The notes under the pieces are model-generated. The model saw only the letters and a list, made by a program, of their open reading frames with translations, made no database searches and was not told the DNA's origin. This document shows, piece after piece, positions 11,568 to 22,800 of a stretch of DNA of 64,000 nucleotides. Source of the DNA: Undaria pinnatifida (lineage: Eukaryota > Sar > Phaeophyceae > Laminariales > Alariaceae); assembly GCA_012845835.1 (NCBI GenBank), contig JABAKD010000002.1, positions 9,958,120-10,022,119 on the forward strand, written 5' to 3'. Within the stretch, counting starts at the first letter, position 1. Each line of letters begins with the position of its first letter. The position numbers and the translations under genes were made by a program.

Positions 11568-11695
11568 ACCGCGCTACACTACACGGTACGGTATACGGTA
11601 TTACACACCGTACTGGGACACGGTACACAGTACGGTACACGGTATGATACACGGTGCACGGTACGGTACGCGGTATGGTACGGCGGGAGACAAGG
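11568..11695. repeat. Degenerate ACACGGTACGGTAT minisatellite
   Basis: Tandem imperfect copies of 10-12 nt built on CACGGTA/CGGTAC lie just 5' of the ferredoxin-like gene on its upstream side. The 349-codon plus-strand frame across 10734-11783 includes this tract and a CAA run. It overlaps genuine minus-strand exons 1 and 2, so it is not credited. Confidence 0.6.
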
Positions 11696-13189
11696 AGAAA
11701 CCGTTCTGGTCTTGCGTCTTGATCTGTCCGGCGAACTGTTCGCAGTCCCTTCGGAATTGAAAACACGGCAGGGGCGGAAGTAGAAACACCTGAACACGTT
11801 TGGACGGCCGGGAAAGACATGGTAGAGAGGGTCTGGTTGAGGGACAGAAATTTGTTAATTATTTGTTGAATGCAGTAGGGGGGGCTAAAACGGGGTTTCG
11901 GAATCAGTTCTAAGTACTTATAACTACTACATATAATACCGGTTATGATAGGGTTGTGACGATTGAATGGTGTCACGAGGCAGCTAGTTGCCCATCATGG
12001 GCTGGTTGCCTGAATCGCCTGCTGCTTCTCCAGCTGCTGCTAGTTTTACTTAGAGCATACCACTGGAATCAATCATCGATAAACGATAAACGACAAACGA
12101 TGACCAACAATCGTGCATACAGCCACCGTATGAAGCACAAGATAGGTGGGGATGTGAAACTAGCAGAAGCCCACACTCGATCACGGCACCACCGCCCCGT
12201 CGGTAACACACCTGGTACGCTCGGTATTAGACAGTCGAATATCCGAGTCGTAACCGATCACCGGCATAACTCTATCATCGATAACCGATTCCTGAAAACA
12301 TGGTCGATAACCTGCTACACAGTCAACAGGAAGCCGCACATTCGTCGCTGTGGATTCAACTTGCGCCACAACCCGCGTGACCGTCATGAAATGAAAATCA
12401 CGAGTCACGAGTTCACGAGCACAGAGTATACGTCCGTCAGGGAGTTGAGAGGGCATGTTGACATCATTCCGCTGCAGAGTGATAGCACCCGTCAAGAAAA
12501 AGTCTTCAATCGACAACCGATAGCCGATAATCGATCTTACCGACGCCTGCTATTATGATAACCGATCACCGACAATCGACAATCAAAACCTTCTACTGGA
12601 AAAACCGACCGTCGATTACCGACCGTTAATGCAGCCGTGCAGCAGTTATCAGGACGCAGAGGCGCGTTGGTCGCTGTGGGATCAACTTACACCGCAAGCC
12701 GCATGGGCCATGGCCATCAGATGGTTTCAGTATTCCGCCGCAAGGGTGACAACAGCACCATATAGCAAGCACAACTACTGCTGTACCTGCTGTGTGCCTC
12801 GACAACGCTATGCATAAACGCGGCGCACTGGGGGGCTGCAATCTTCGAGGGCCGGTGTACAGCAGTGACCAGCTGATGCTGTGCGTTGGGGTATAGGGCG
12901 CAGGATCTTGACGTTTGCTCGACACCAACATGCTGATGTTGCAATACTGTAGACTAAACCCTTTTACATCTTCAAAAGCGATACCCCAACCCCAAGAACG
13001 ATGTTCGTATATCGTTCGGCTCAAACACCGAGTGTGCAGTTCTATGGGGGTTGAGGTCATGTTCTGCTGCTGTGCTACAAGCAGTACAGCCCACTGTTTT
13101 ACTGTCAAGTTGTACGGCTGCTACGGCCTGTTTTATGTGCAGGCGCCACCTGCAAACAACCCTGTGCAGGTCGCGCGAGGTCAGTTTCA

Positions 13190-13450
13190 ACCTTGCACAT
13201 CGGCCCAGACCAACCCGACCCCAGACTTAACCCGAACCCGAACCCGAACCCGAACCCGGACCCGAACCCGAACCCGAACCCGAACCCAGCCCCAACCCTT
13301 TGGGCGCCTCGAGGTCGCCAGGAGTGGCAGAAAGCCGCGTGTTTTGGTGGAGTTTTTCCGAAACAAAACGGGCGGCCAAAAGTCCTGCCTGGACCAGAAA
13401 TACCAACATCCTGCGCAGAGTAGTGTCCAGGCCGCTTTTGCACTGCTCAA
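13190..13450 (+). repeat. Dispersed repeat copy carrying a (CCCGAA)n expansion
   Basis: CGGCCCAGACCAAC, CAACCCTTTG, CTCGAGGTCG and CAGGAG occur in the same order as on the minus strand of 55480-55565. Only the copy here carries about ten CCCGAA units (about 13230-13291). The hexamer is not a known telomere repeat. Confidence 0.5.
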
Positions 13451-15935
13451 CTGTCACGACGTGCCAGTAGAGACTTCGTAGATGCCTTCCCAAGTGAATG
13501 CTATATTATAAACATATTTATAATAATGTTTATTGCTTCTCATCTGCGGAATCACTTTTTATAGGGGTTACAAAACGGAGACACTGAAACGTAGTATTTT
13601 TTTTTCAAATCCTGCTCGTTCAGCCCAGGCAGCTTAATTTTATCTTCTCGGCGGGGTTTGTAAGTCTTGCCGAAAATCGTAATATTGTTGGCTCTTTCCA
13701 CCTCATGAACTCATCGTTGGGCGTCATTGGTCCGGACTCAGCCGGCGCGGCATTTTCGAGATGTGGATCATCCCCCGGCGCGCACTCGTCTAACAATAAC
13801 TCGTCTAACTGAAATCGTAATATTGTCGTCTATTTTGAGAGCACACGTCTAATCTTCCTGTCTCCAGCTAGGAAATGCTGAAGTACTATGTATTATCTCC
13901 TATAATACCACCTATACACTCTACAGAGTGGCCCTCCGCATTTCAATATTGGTATGCTGTTAAGAAAACAAGGCTCGACTTTTTCATGAAAAAAAGAAAT
14001 TGGTTGCGAAGGTCTGGCGTTCGCGTACCTGGTATGTACTGTTCTTTTCTTTGTTTTTCCAATTGACTTGAGTCTGTCGTGGGTATGCGTAGTGATAGGT
14101 ATACTACGTGTAATATATACGTGGTAGTCTTTTCTGGGTGGCATGCGGTGCAGTCGGTTTGCAAAATGAATCAATGATGTGCAAGCTGAACTAGCATGGC
14201 CGCAGGTATCCGCTCAACTACAGCATAGCAGATTTCCCCCGTTCCCCCGTTCCCGCACTAACCAACTCACGGCTTTTTACTACATACAGGACTTGCTGTC
14301 CGGGGTGACAACTCGCGGGCATGCAGTGAAAAGATAGCCTGCCACAAGATAGATTCTGGGTGACGTCGCTATGGGAAAATATGACTAAACTGTTTTTTTT
14401 CTGGCTCTTTTTTGGGTCATGCGGTCCAACAGGTCACTTTTGTCTATTTTTCATCAAGCCTTGATCAACACTGCCCACCAAACACGATTGACCTTCGATC
14501 TCGAGATATAGAGACAATCCACGGTCACTCCTCTTTGTTCCGGACAAGGCCACATGAGTGGAGGTGACAGCGCTGAAGAGTTCATCTCGATCAATGCCCT
14601 AGGGCGTGAGAGGTCGCTTGTGTTGTCCTGTGGTCTTCCATCACATCCTCTCAAAATTCTGTTTTACGCCCGTTGGGAGACGAGATAGTTTTTGTCTCAG
14701 TTTTCTACACATCAGCCGCCAAATGTGTTTTTAACAGATGCCTGATCGGCGCCCGCCATAAATCACCGGCCGTAGAGTGAGCGCTCTACACCAAGGGGGG
14801 GTCGGAGCCCCTAACGGGCTCGCCACGTTCAGAGTTCACGACGCTGTCGTTGATTTCGTCGAACGAAGTGTGTGGAGAACACGAAATTGCGCCGCGTCTA
14901 ATCCAAGATCTGCCTAAGAAATTCTCAGGCCGATGCTGGCCAAGATCGTTGCGAGAAATCGTTTTTTCCCGGAATTCTGGAAAGTTTCAAAAAATGCTTC
15001 TGCCAAATTGGGTCCATAGGCGACCGTTCAGGCAAAGTTAAGTTTGTTTGGGATCTTCGGGAATTTCAAATTTTTGGCCTTCCGTTGACACCGGTCTTAA
15101 TGATTCGAAGGGTGCGTCAGCTATTAATAGCGTTGGGCTGCGAAAGCAACTGGGTTAAATCGTCACACGACGCGTATGGAAATACGTGGAAGTGTGGTGA
15201 GCTCAAGCTTTGTTTTTCCCCATCCGCCGGAGGATGAAAAAAAAAGGTACATAATTAACCGTTCTTCCTTCCATCACTATTCGATCCGTCCGGGACCAAT
15301 CGGACATTTCATGGGGCCCGGGATAAGCAGCCCTTGACATTGTTAACTGCTTTTTTTGGCAGTTGTTGTTTCGTTGCGTGCGGGCATTTGCTTCGACGGC
15401 GGCCCTTACTCGGCCGCCGGCGAAGCTCCCTTGTAAAAAGTCAAAATACACTCGTGCAGCTGTGAGGTCGGAGATTGCAGATTTCGTCGAAACTCATCAC
15501 TGCAATCAATGTGTGCTAACCCCCCGCGCGCGTATTACTGGGTGTGTGTCCTCGTGTCCTCATCAAGGATACACTGCCTGTATACTGCCTGTAGGTCGGC
15601 GACTCCTCTTACATGATAGAACTACAAGCAGCAGTACGTAGCTTATACCAACACTCTTTGCAATGAGAAACGAAAAATGAGCGTGTCCGCTGGCGACTTT
15701 TCGCGAAAAGACCGTAAAAATCGTTGTGTCATGATATCATTGTTATTTATACAAGGGCTTCGCTCGCGGGCGGCTGGGCGCCGCCCGCTACGCTTGCGGA
15801 AGGAGGAATGGACATTCAGTAGGAAAGCGGAAAAGAAGCACAAATGGCGCAACTGGCGACTTGAAAATGCCAAGAGGTCCATGTATAGTACAACGGTACA
15901 GGATAGAGACGATTATGATTATGAGTTTGTTATTA

Positions 15936-16010
15936 TCATCCATTCGCCCAGTCCATGATGGACACGTCGGAGGACTTGCTTGGCATATCCTTCCACCTCT
16001 CAGGTAGCAC
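15936..16010 (-). CDS. Terminal coding-exon candidate
   Basis: From a TGTACAG acceptor, 24 codons run to a TGA at 15936-15938. The peptide VLPERWKDMPSKSSDVSIMD ending WANG has a credible composition. It starts in phase 0. It may be an alternative last exon of the unknown gene immediately upstream: splicing from a weak AAG|GTGCTG site within that gene's last exon would be in frame. It could instead belong to a separate gene. No family was recognised. Confidence 0.35.
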   Translation of the reverse strand: MLPERWKDMPSKSSDVSIMDWANG

Positions 16011-16305
16011 CTGTACACTTATTAATAGCTCTCTCTAAGTCGATCATCAATAATAAATTATCGCAGTGCATAAACACCAGGCACGCGCTTGTCAAGGATA
16101 GAGACAGGAAAACTACCACTTAAGATGTAAAGGAGCGCAGTGCCAGAAAAAACCTGCTGGAAGCAGGAACTTGAACGCACACACCGCAAACATGTGAAGT
16201 ACATTTGTATTCCTGAAAGACGAAGAGCACGCATTTAGGCATAGTTCTCAAAAAACGATGCTGGTATAATAAACCACAACTTGACGTTCTATAAAGAACG
16301 TGCTG

Positions 16306-18420
16306 TCAACATTGCTTCCGAAGGAGCATGCAGGCTTGCTTGGACTCTTCCTCCTCAGCGGAGGTACCCAGCACCTTGCACTCTTGTTTTTTGTCGATGA
16401 TCTTGTGGATCTGTCCACAAACGTTGAAGCATGGCGGGAGGACGTCGATGAGTATGTGTAAAAAAGTATTCGTGCTTCTCTCCAGCAGACGTCGTAACCA
16501 TCCAAATTATTGGAGCTCCTTTCGTTGTTAGTAATTGTTGTGGTATTGTTGTACTTGCTCTTGGTACTCGGAAAAAGAGCCGCACTTCATAGACCATATC
16601 CGCACGCCATCCCCTAGTCTTGAGCAAGAGACATGGATGTCTCGACTCGTGACACATAGGACGCAAGATAAGAGTAGAACGTACCTCGATGTCGAACGCC
16701 CTCGTGGCACCGTGGGAATGGAATGCGGGATGTATATCGAGCAAGTGGTCGCCTGCCTTCTTCAGGAGGTCACCGACCTTGATGTCGCCGGTGCACTTCG
16801 TGTTTATGTCCTCGCCGACTTGGCGGCCCTCGGCGGCTGCTTCGCAGGGCTTCTGCAAACGACAACAACGGATGGGAATACCTTGCGTTCAGTGAATGTT
16901 CAAAATAGTAAGGCCACGTAGCTGTCGTCGATTTCCAAAGTTTGAAAGGAAGTCGTACAATTTAACACTGCTGTTGTAATGAAAGCGGTCGTTTATGGGC
17001 AAAGCCCTGCCTGGTACCACAACGTTGCTAACACCTATGAAACCACCACTGGGACAGGAACGAACGGGATTCACAGTCGCAACTGGTAAGCGTAAGCCCC
17101 GGTATACTGCTATATAAGGACTACCGGCGGAATACCGACAACGAAGGGTAAGAGACAGTACCCGCTGTATATATTGTTCGGCACTACTCTATTACTGCTG
17201 CTATCAACACTATTACGACCGACGTGTACTGCGATTCCTGAAGAGGTTGCGCACCCTACTTGTACTCGTTAATACAAAGAGTTCATGTGGTTGTATGAAA
17301 AATGAGTAACAGTAATAGTAGTAGTACACCGCGTCACTACATGAACAACTCGCTAACCCCAATCACGGGACTGCTCTCCAGCATCACCCAGGTTAACTTC
17401 AGCTTCTGTTTACTGCTATATATCAACCTCCAGTGTGTACTGCGACTGGTGCTGAGGTATCATGCTGCTGTGTTATTCATCACTGCATGGACCATTTTTA
17501 CAACCCTGGCTGACCCCCGTGATGAGACTTGCCCGTTTTCATTGCGTCTTACATGTATAGATACCACGTAGTCGTAGTCTTACATCCAAAACGTGTGTTT
17601 ATATCACAGCACAAAGCGTCACTGCATGGACCACTTGTCCAACCCCCGCTTACCCCGATGACGGGACTGCCCCGTACTCGTAGTCGTACATACATGAAGT
17701 GTGTTTGGCTGTACGTGTGAAAAAGAAATCGCATCACACAGCGTCACTGCATAGGTCTACTCGTAGACCTGAGTACTTGTACAATTCCCGCTTATACCCC
17801 GATGACGGGACTGCCCCGTATACGTACTCGTACATGCAAAAGTGTGTTTGTACGCATGAAAAAGAAATCACAGCACACAACTGCGTAGACAACTGGTACA
17901 ACATGCTTACCCCGACGACGAGACTGCCCTCCGTGACCACCAAGGCGAACTTGAGTTTGTTCAGGCTACGCGTCCCCAAGCACAGCTTCCACACCGTGTG
18001 GTAGTTCGACCACGCTGGTGTAGCACACACATGCTACAGCAGACGTTGCAGACAGGCACACAAGGTCAAACAATGTAAATTCCAATGTGCATCATTATTG
18101 GAAACAGGATTCGCTTGAGTTCACCAACACCCAAAACCACATACAGTACTGGTAGTCTATTGCGCACAACTTGCAGCACACAACTCTCAACATCATCAGC
18201 AGTAGTATAGTAGCTGACAGCAAAACATCAAATTCCAACAACACGAAGAAATGAAACTCACGTTTCGTCAAGCTCTCAGCTCCTTCGTTAGGGACGCCGA
18301 TCGAAGGTGAATCACAGGTGTCCGCGTCACACCAGTCACACACACGAGGGTTGTCGCCGCTTCCCCAGTGCTTCTTGTTAAGGTTATGAAAAGCTTGGCA
18401 CGTGGAAAGGCTCGTCACTC
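16306..18420 (-). CDS. Unidentified multi-exon gene (four 3' exons)
   Basis: Exons are 18420-18262, 18014-17911, 16852-16685 and 16410-16306 (TGA). Acceptors are CTGCAG, ACACCAG, TTTGCAG and GGACAG; donors are GTGAGT, GTAAGC and GTACGT. All junction phases agree. The first exon holds a Cys-rich stretch (RVCDWCDADTC) that may bind metal. Exon 3 is a charged helical stretch (DIKVGDLLKKAGDHLLDIHP). The last exon ends with an acidic run and Cys pair (EEEESKQACMLLRKQC). I recognise no family. The 5' end is incomplete, and coding-like sequence continues upstream in another frame (18421-18761). The gene is head-to-head with Grx5. Confidence 0.5.
17300..17910. repeat. Tandem repeat of about 140 bp derived from an exon/donor junction
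   Basis: Four or five diverged units share TACCCCGATGACGGGACTGC, GTACTCGTACAT, GTGTGTTTG, AAAAAGAAATCACA and CAGCGTCACTGCATGG. The ACCCCGA(C/T)GACG(A/G)GACTGCC block equals the 3' end and GTAAGC donor of the neighbouring exon at 17911-18014. The array therefore grew by copying that splice junction into the following intron. Confidence 0.65.
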
Positions 18421-18761
18421 CTGCAGGTGTCGCAGACAGCGTCCTGGGAACTCCTGTTTTTCCTATTTCGTGCGATGAGGAAGCCGTCACAACCCTTGCT
18501 CGGGCACGGCCAATCAGGATTGCCAGAAGAAGCTGAGTCCCGTTCTTGCCCGACCAGCTTCCACACGCCTGATCCTGAACCTCCACCACCCCCACTGTTG
18601 GCGGAGCCTCCTCCCGCACTAGCCTTGGTCCGCTTCGCAAATTTCAACTTCAAATTGTTATTGCCGATCCGGCAAATTTCAAATTCAAATTGTTTGCAGC
18701 CGTCAACGGCAATTCCCTCCCAACAGCCAGCAATCGGCCAACTTCGAAAGTAAAAGTACAA
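18421..18761 (-). CDS. Candidate upstream coding segment with a Cys-pair zinc-ribbon-like motif
   Basis: An open minus-strand frame encodes a Gly/Ser-rich linker and then NPDWPCPSKGCDG followed about 20 residues later by VCDTC, spacing that resembles a small zinc finger. The next good exon (18262-18420) is in a different frame. A 73-nt intron from AAGG|GTTGTG (18493) to CTGCAG (18421) would join them in phase, but it would remove the second Cys pair and has a weak donor. Either this is two exons with an unusual intron, or a frameshift has separated them. No in-frame ATG is evident, so the start is unknown. Confidence 0.35.
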
Positions 18762-19879
18762 AAAAGAAGTTGCTGAAAAAGCAAAAAAAAAATATCAGAG
18801 AGCAAGCAGTAAAGATCAGAGAATAATGAGAGCTAAGTAAGAATGAGACTAGGGAAAGCAAGGAAGGCAAGGAACTTCGGGACGGTTCTTTTCCCCAGCA
18901 ACTAATTTTCTTTTCGGCAATTACGGGCTGAGAAGGGCTGAGAGGGGGGAGGATATGCCGAGCGAGACGTCCGAGGGGGGCGAGGTCTAGATATATAGTT
19001 TTATCACAGATCATACGATAGAAACACGAGGGGAAGTATCATCCGAGAGCCACGAACGAACTACCCGGCAAGCAACTGCGTACTCTCTTCATCTACGGCG
19101 ACAGAGATTTAGAACTACCAGGAGCATGACACGAGGTTGTCTATGCATTGTTATACTGCTGCTGCTGCTTCCAGCTCTTCGGTGGGTGGGAGGTGGAGGT
19201 AGACAGCAGCAGTAGCCAGTAGCCCGATGACACATGCATGCACATGATCCTCGTTCAACCTCATACATATTCCTCTCTGTTCCATCTCCAGCTGTAGCGA
19301 ACCCTGGAAAGAGAGAGTAGCACGACTAGCTAAGCACGACTCTGTCCTAGAAAAGCATCATATGGGCGCACGTGCTGGGGACATCGATAGTTCTTCGCTG
19401 AACGGTACCTCCGACGGTATGTACCAGCGTACCAGCCAACGAACAACACTCAAGAGAGAACATGCGCCGGAGAACATGCATGAGCAATACGCAATACCAC
19501 AACATCACAGAGCGAGCAGAGAGACAAGAAGAGCAAAAAGGGCCAGCTCTACGACAGCAGGACGCGATCGACACGCACTAACAGCAAGCCAGTTTGCATC
19601 GAATACAGCCTTACTGGGTAGTCGCACCTGCGCTGAGGAACTACAATGTCGGCGGTACGCTTCGCCTCTCTTCCTCTCGAGCACCGTTTGCACCGATGGT
19701 TTTCTAGTTTTTCACCTGCTGGTGCGAGAGTTGCAGGTTGGCGATTCCAGTTTTTTACAACGTATAAAGGCTTTTTCATGCAGGGGGCAAAAACGTGAAC
19801 TTTCGGCAAAGGGCAAAGGCCCGCCCTGGCGGCGCAAGCGGCATTCGCAGCTGCTTATTCGAGGCATATCACCCTGACC
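18762..19879. promoter_or_regulatory. Divergent intergenic region between the unknown gene and Grx5
   Basis: About 1.1 kb separates the two head-to-head genes. On the minus strand 18760-18900 is strongly pyrimidine-rich and could hold a 5' UTR/intron for the unknown gene. The Grx5 start has a good context (GACCATGGC). No TATA box or other defined element can be assigned with confidence. Confidence 0.3.
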
Positions 19880-22800
19880 ATGGCATTGTCTACCTCCTCG
19901 GCTCGAATGGGTTTACTGCGCACCCTCGTTCGGCCAACGAAACTCGGCAACATCACCACCGCAACGGCATGTCGTTCGCTTGTTTCGTCCCGCAGTGTCG
20001 GCCAACAGCAACGACTGCAGGAGCTGCAGCGGGGGCAGCAGGCATTGCTGCTGCGACCTGCGGCTGCCCCCAAAGGATGGTCTGCCTCATCTCAGCAGGG
20101 AGTGCAACGGCGTTGCTTGTCAGGGGGAAAGGAGGACGATTCCGACGACGACTTCAAGCCGAAGAGGAAGCCGGTTCCTTCTGGAGCTGACGAGGTTGCT
20201 GATCTCATCAAGAAGCAGGTATTTCATTCATTACAGTAGTACAAGTTTGGGGGCACGAAGGTCTTGGCTCGTCACGAAACTGAAATGCTGGACTGTCATT
20301 ACGAAGCAGTACGTACCTGGCACAGAGTAGTATGCACCAGAGGGTACACACGAGAGGCTACCAGGTAATACGACACTCCGATGTATGGCACGCGTCCAGC
20401 TGTTGTGTCGATGCGTGTCACTACGAGTAGCCTCGTATTATGACCAGAGGTTTCAAACTCGAACGCCCCATCTACTAATTAGACAGGAGTAGAAGCACAT
20501 GGAGCACGTTGCTGTGTAGTCATACAGCATAAGGCCATTTCTTATACAATCGGATTCCGCCAGTCGAAAACGGCCGTTTTCAAGTGTACTTTTTTTCGAC
20601 TGGATTCTTCTGGTCCTTCTTCTTATCGTCAGTCAAGTCGATTTTATAGTTTTTGTGCTCTTCTTGGAGGCGGTTGGTGTGAGGCAGAACTGCTGTACGG
20701 CAGTCGAAAATCGGTTGGCAGCCCTGTGCTTCGCCCGTTCTGCGCGAACAACGCGTGCTTGCGCTCGACAAACCCTCGTCCCAGCGAGTTGGTGGCTTTG
20801 GGCTTATAGCCGAAGGCCGCCACAGCTACAGCAGGCGTGGCCGTTTTTCGCAAAATGGGATCGATACCGCGCGCTGCTGCGGTCGTGTGATGCACGCTGC
20901 TGGCGAGCGGAGCTAGGAATGCGCCACGCTGACTTGCGGCGAGAAGGAACAGCAGTAATAGCCTAGCCAGCGTCATCGCCTTTCATGATACTGCTGTGTG
21001 GTACCTGGTATGGGTGTGTGGGCGGGCGTGTGGTTGTGTGCTTGGCGGTGGGATGAGCGATGCGATGGATTAAAAGAACACGTGTAAAACTTTTTCGACT
21101 GGATCTCCCAGTCGGAAAACTCAGTCGAAAAAAGCCGAGTCGAAAAAGCTCTTTTTTGGCTGTGTAAGAGAGCCCGATTTGGGCTTTATTCGAACAAGGC
21201 CGTTTTCGACTGACAAATCCGACTGTGTAAGAAATGGCCCAAGCTCGCAGTCATCACACGCACGCATCTTTACGGTTCTCTTTTGCAGGGCAGGTAGCAT
21301 GTCTCTCGGAGTAGTGTCTAGAATCAATCTACAGTAGACTCGCTGGCAAGGGCGTAAAGGCTGTTGGTCAAGACTCGACTGACTACAGAATACAGCAGTA
21401 CAGGATACAGCACAGCAACGCAAAAGCAATGTACCCTCCGGTACCCACGGGGTACGGGGTACCTGGTACCTGGTATCATGCTAAACCTCTTCACAAAACG
21501 GGGGTCCCAGTGACACTTCTAAGGTTGGCAATATACTCCTGACTCTTGACTCGTAGTAGTGGTTGTGGCCTTCGTGCGAACTCATCCCGAAAAATACATT
21601 AACGGAGTGGCAGAGGTCATCATCCCCGGCACGCATACATAGCATACCGGACGATACTCGGATTTGTCCGCTCCCCACCCCGGTCGTTGCCTGTTTAAGG
21701 CTACGAGTGGTGCTGCTGCTGTACTACTATCGTACAGCCCCAAAGGATATCCTCGGCCAATAACGCAGACTGCGCCTCCTGCCGCTCGTGAAACGGCACC
21801 AAGACAGACGGACCAAGCAGAGGGTGTTCGCTGGACGGGGAGCGGGGCGGGGCTGCACCCCACCCCGCTCCCCGCCGCCGTCGTTGCCTGTTGAAAGCTA
21901 CGAGTGCAGAATGCAGAGCAAGTAGTGATGCTGTACATGTACTCTGTACTCGGACTGGTAGTTCTAGTTCTTCAGACGGCAGCGGACGGGTTGTGTATTT
22001 CGTGTGGTTTTTCACAATTTGCAACGTAGTCGAAGCTACGTTTCCGTTGCCGCCAGGCACCCGTCCCGTCGATCGTGCCCCGTGCCGTAGCTCCCCCCTT
22101 TTTCAAGAGAAAGTTGATGAACAAGTAACCAAGCTCTTGAAACGAGGAGTAATTGAGGAGCGCACGGGGTAGTCCTGCTATACACACATGTTTTAATTAA
22201 GAGTTTACTTCCTCTGGGTCAAGGGTTGGAATATTAACGCGGCGCTCAGAAACAATCACGATCGCTTTCTACAAGACTAAGTTCACTCAGATTGTCAAGA
22301 GTGTATTTCATACAAGGGCTCCGCTCCGCGGGCGGCTGACGCCGCCCGCTACGCTCGCGCAAGGCAGGGAAGAATGCAACTAAAAACATAGACTATGTAA
22401 AGGGGGCAGAAAGAAGAGGCCCACGATTTGGTGCGAACAGCGATTTGAAAATGCCAAGAGCTGCTTGTGCAGAGCAAATTGCCCTGTTGTGCTCAGCTGT
22501 GCTGTGTGCTTTTGTTACCGGTGTTACGTTCTGATCGGCAGTACGGGGGTAATTTGCGTGGGGGAAAAAACAGGGGGCCGTGAAAGATCAAATACATAGT
22601 CTATAGAAAAAGAAAAAAGAGGAAAAGTAGTACTCCGTACACAACAACACACGCATTATACCCGGTACTGCTCTATGTTCGAAAGAAATCACACAGCGCC
22701 CGCAGCGACACAGCACCGCAGCGAAGGGCACGGCACCGCACCGCATGGCTCCGCACGGCTCCGCACGGCGCTACGCTGCGCTGCTGGGCCATATATAGCC

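Larger units (their letters stand above)
11465..15935. other. Repeat-rich region between two minus-strand genes
   Basis: This region contains a GGTAC-type tract (11568-11695), a GATAACCGATCA/CGATAATCGA-type degenerate tract (12060-12620), a repeat with an embedded CCCGAA array (13190-13450), a block at 14026-14160 shared with 26820-27060, and fragments of the AAATACGTGGAAGTG family (15170-15250) and of the 22.3/57.6 kb family (15755-15870). The 5' flank of the ferredoxin-like gene must lie just after 11464, but no clear core promoter element was seen. Open frames appear to be non-coding. Confidence 0.5.

Noticed and set aside
10734-11783. 349-codon plus-strand ORF
   Set aside because: It lies antisense to phase-consistent exons 1 and 2 of the ferredoxin-like gene, contains a CAA run and low-complexity Pro/His, and ends in a GGTAC minisatellite.
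12626-13108. 160-codon minus-strand ORF
   Set aside because: Composition is random-like, with no motifs, and it overlaps repeat-derived DNA.
13230-13291. Interstitial telomere repeat
   Set aside because: The unit CCCGAA is not a known telomere motif, the array is short, and it sits inside a dispersed repeat copy.
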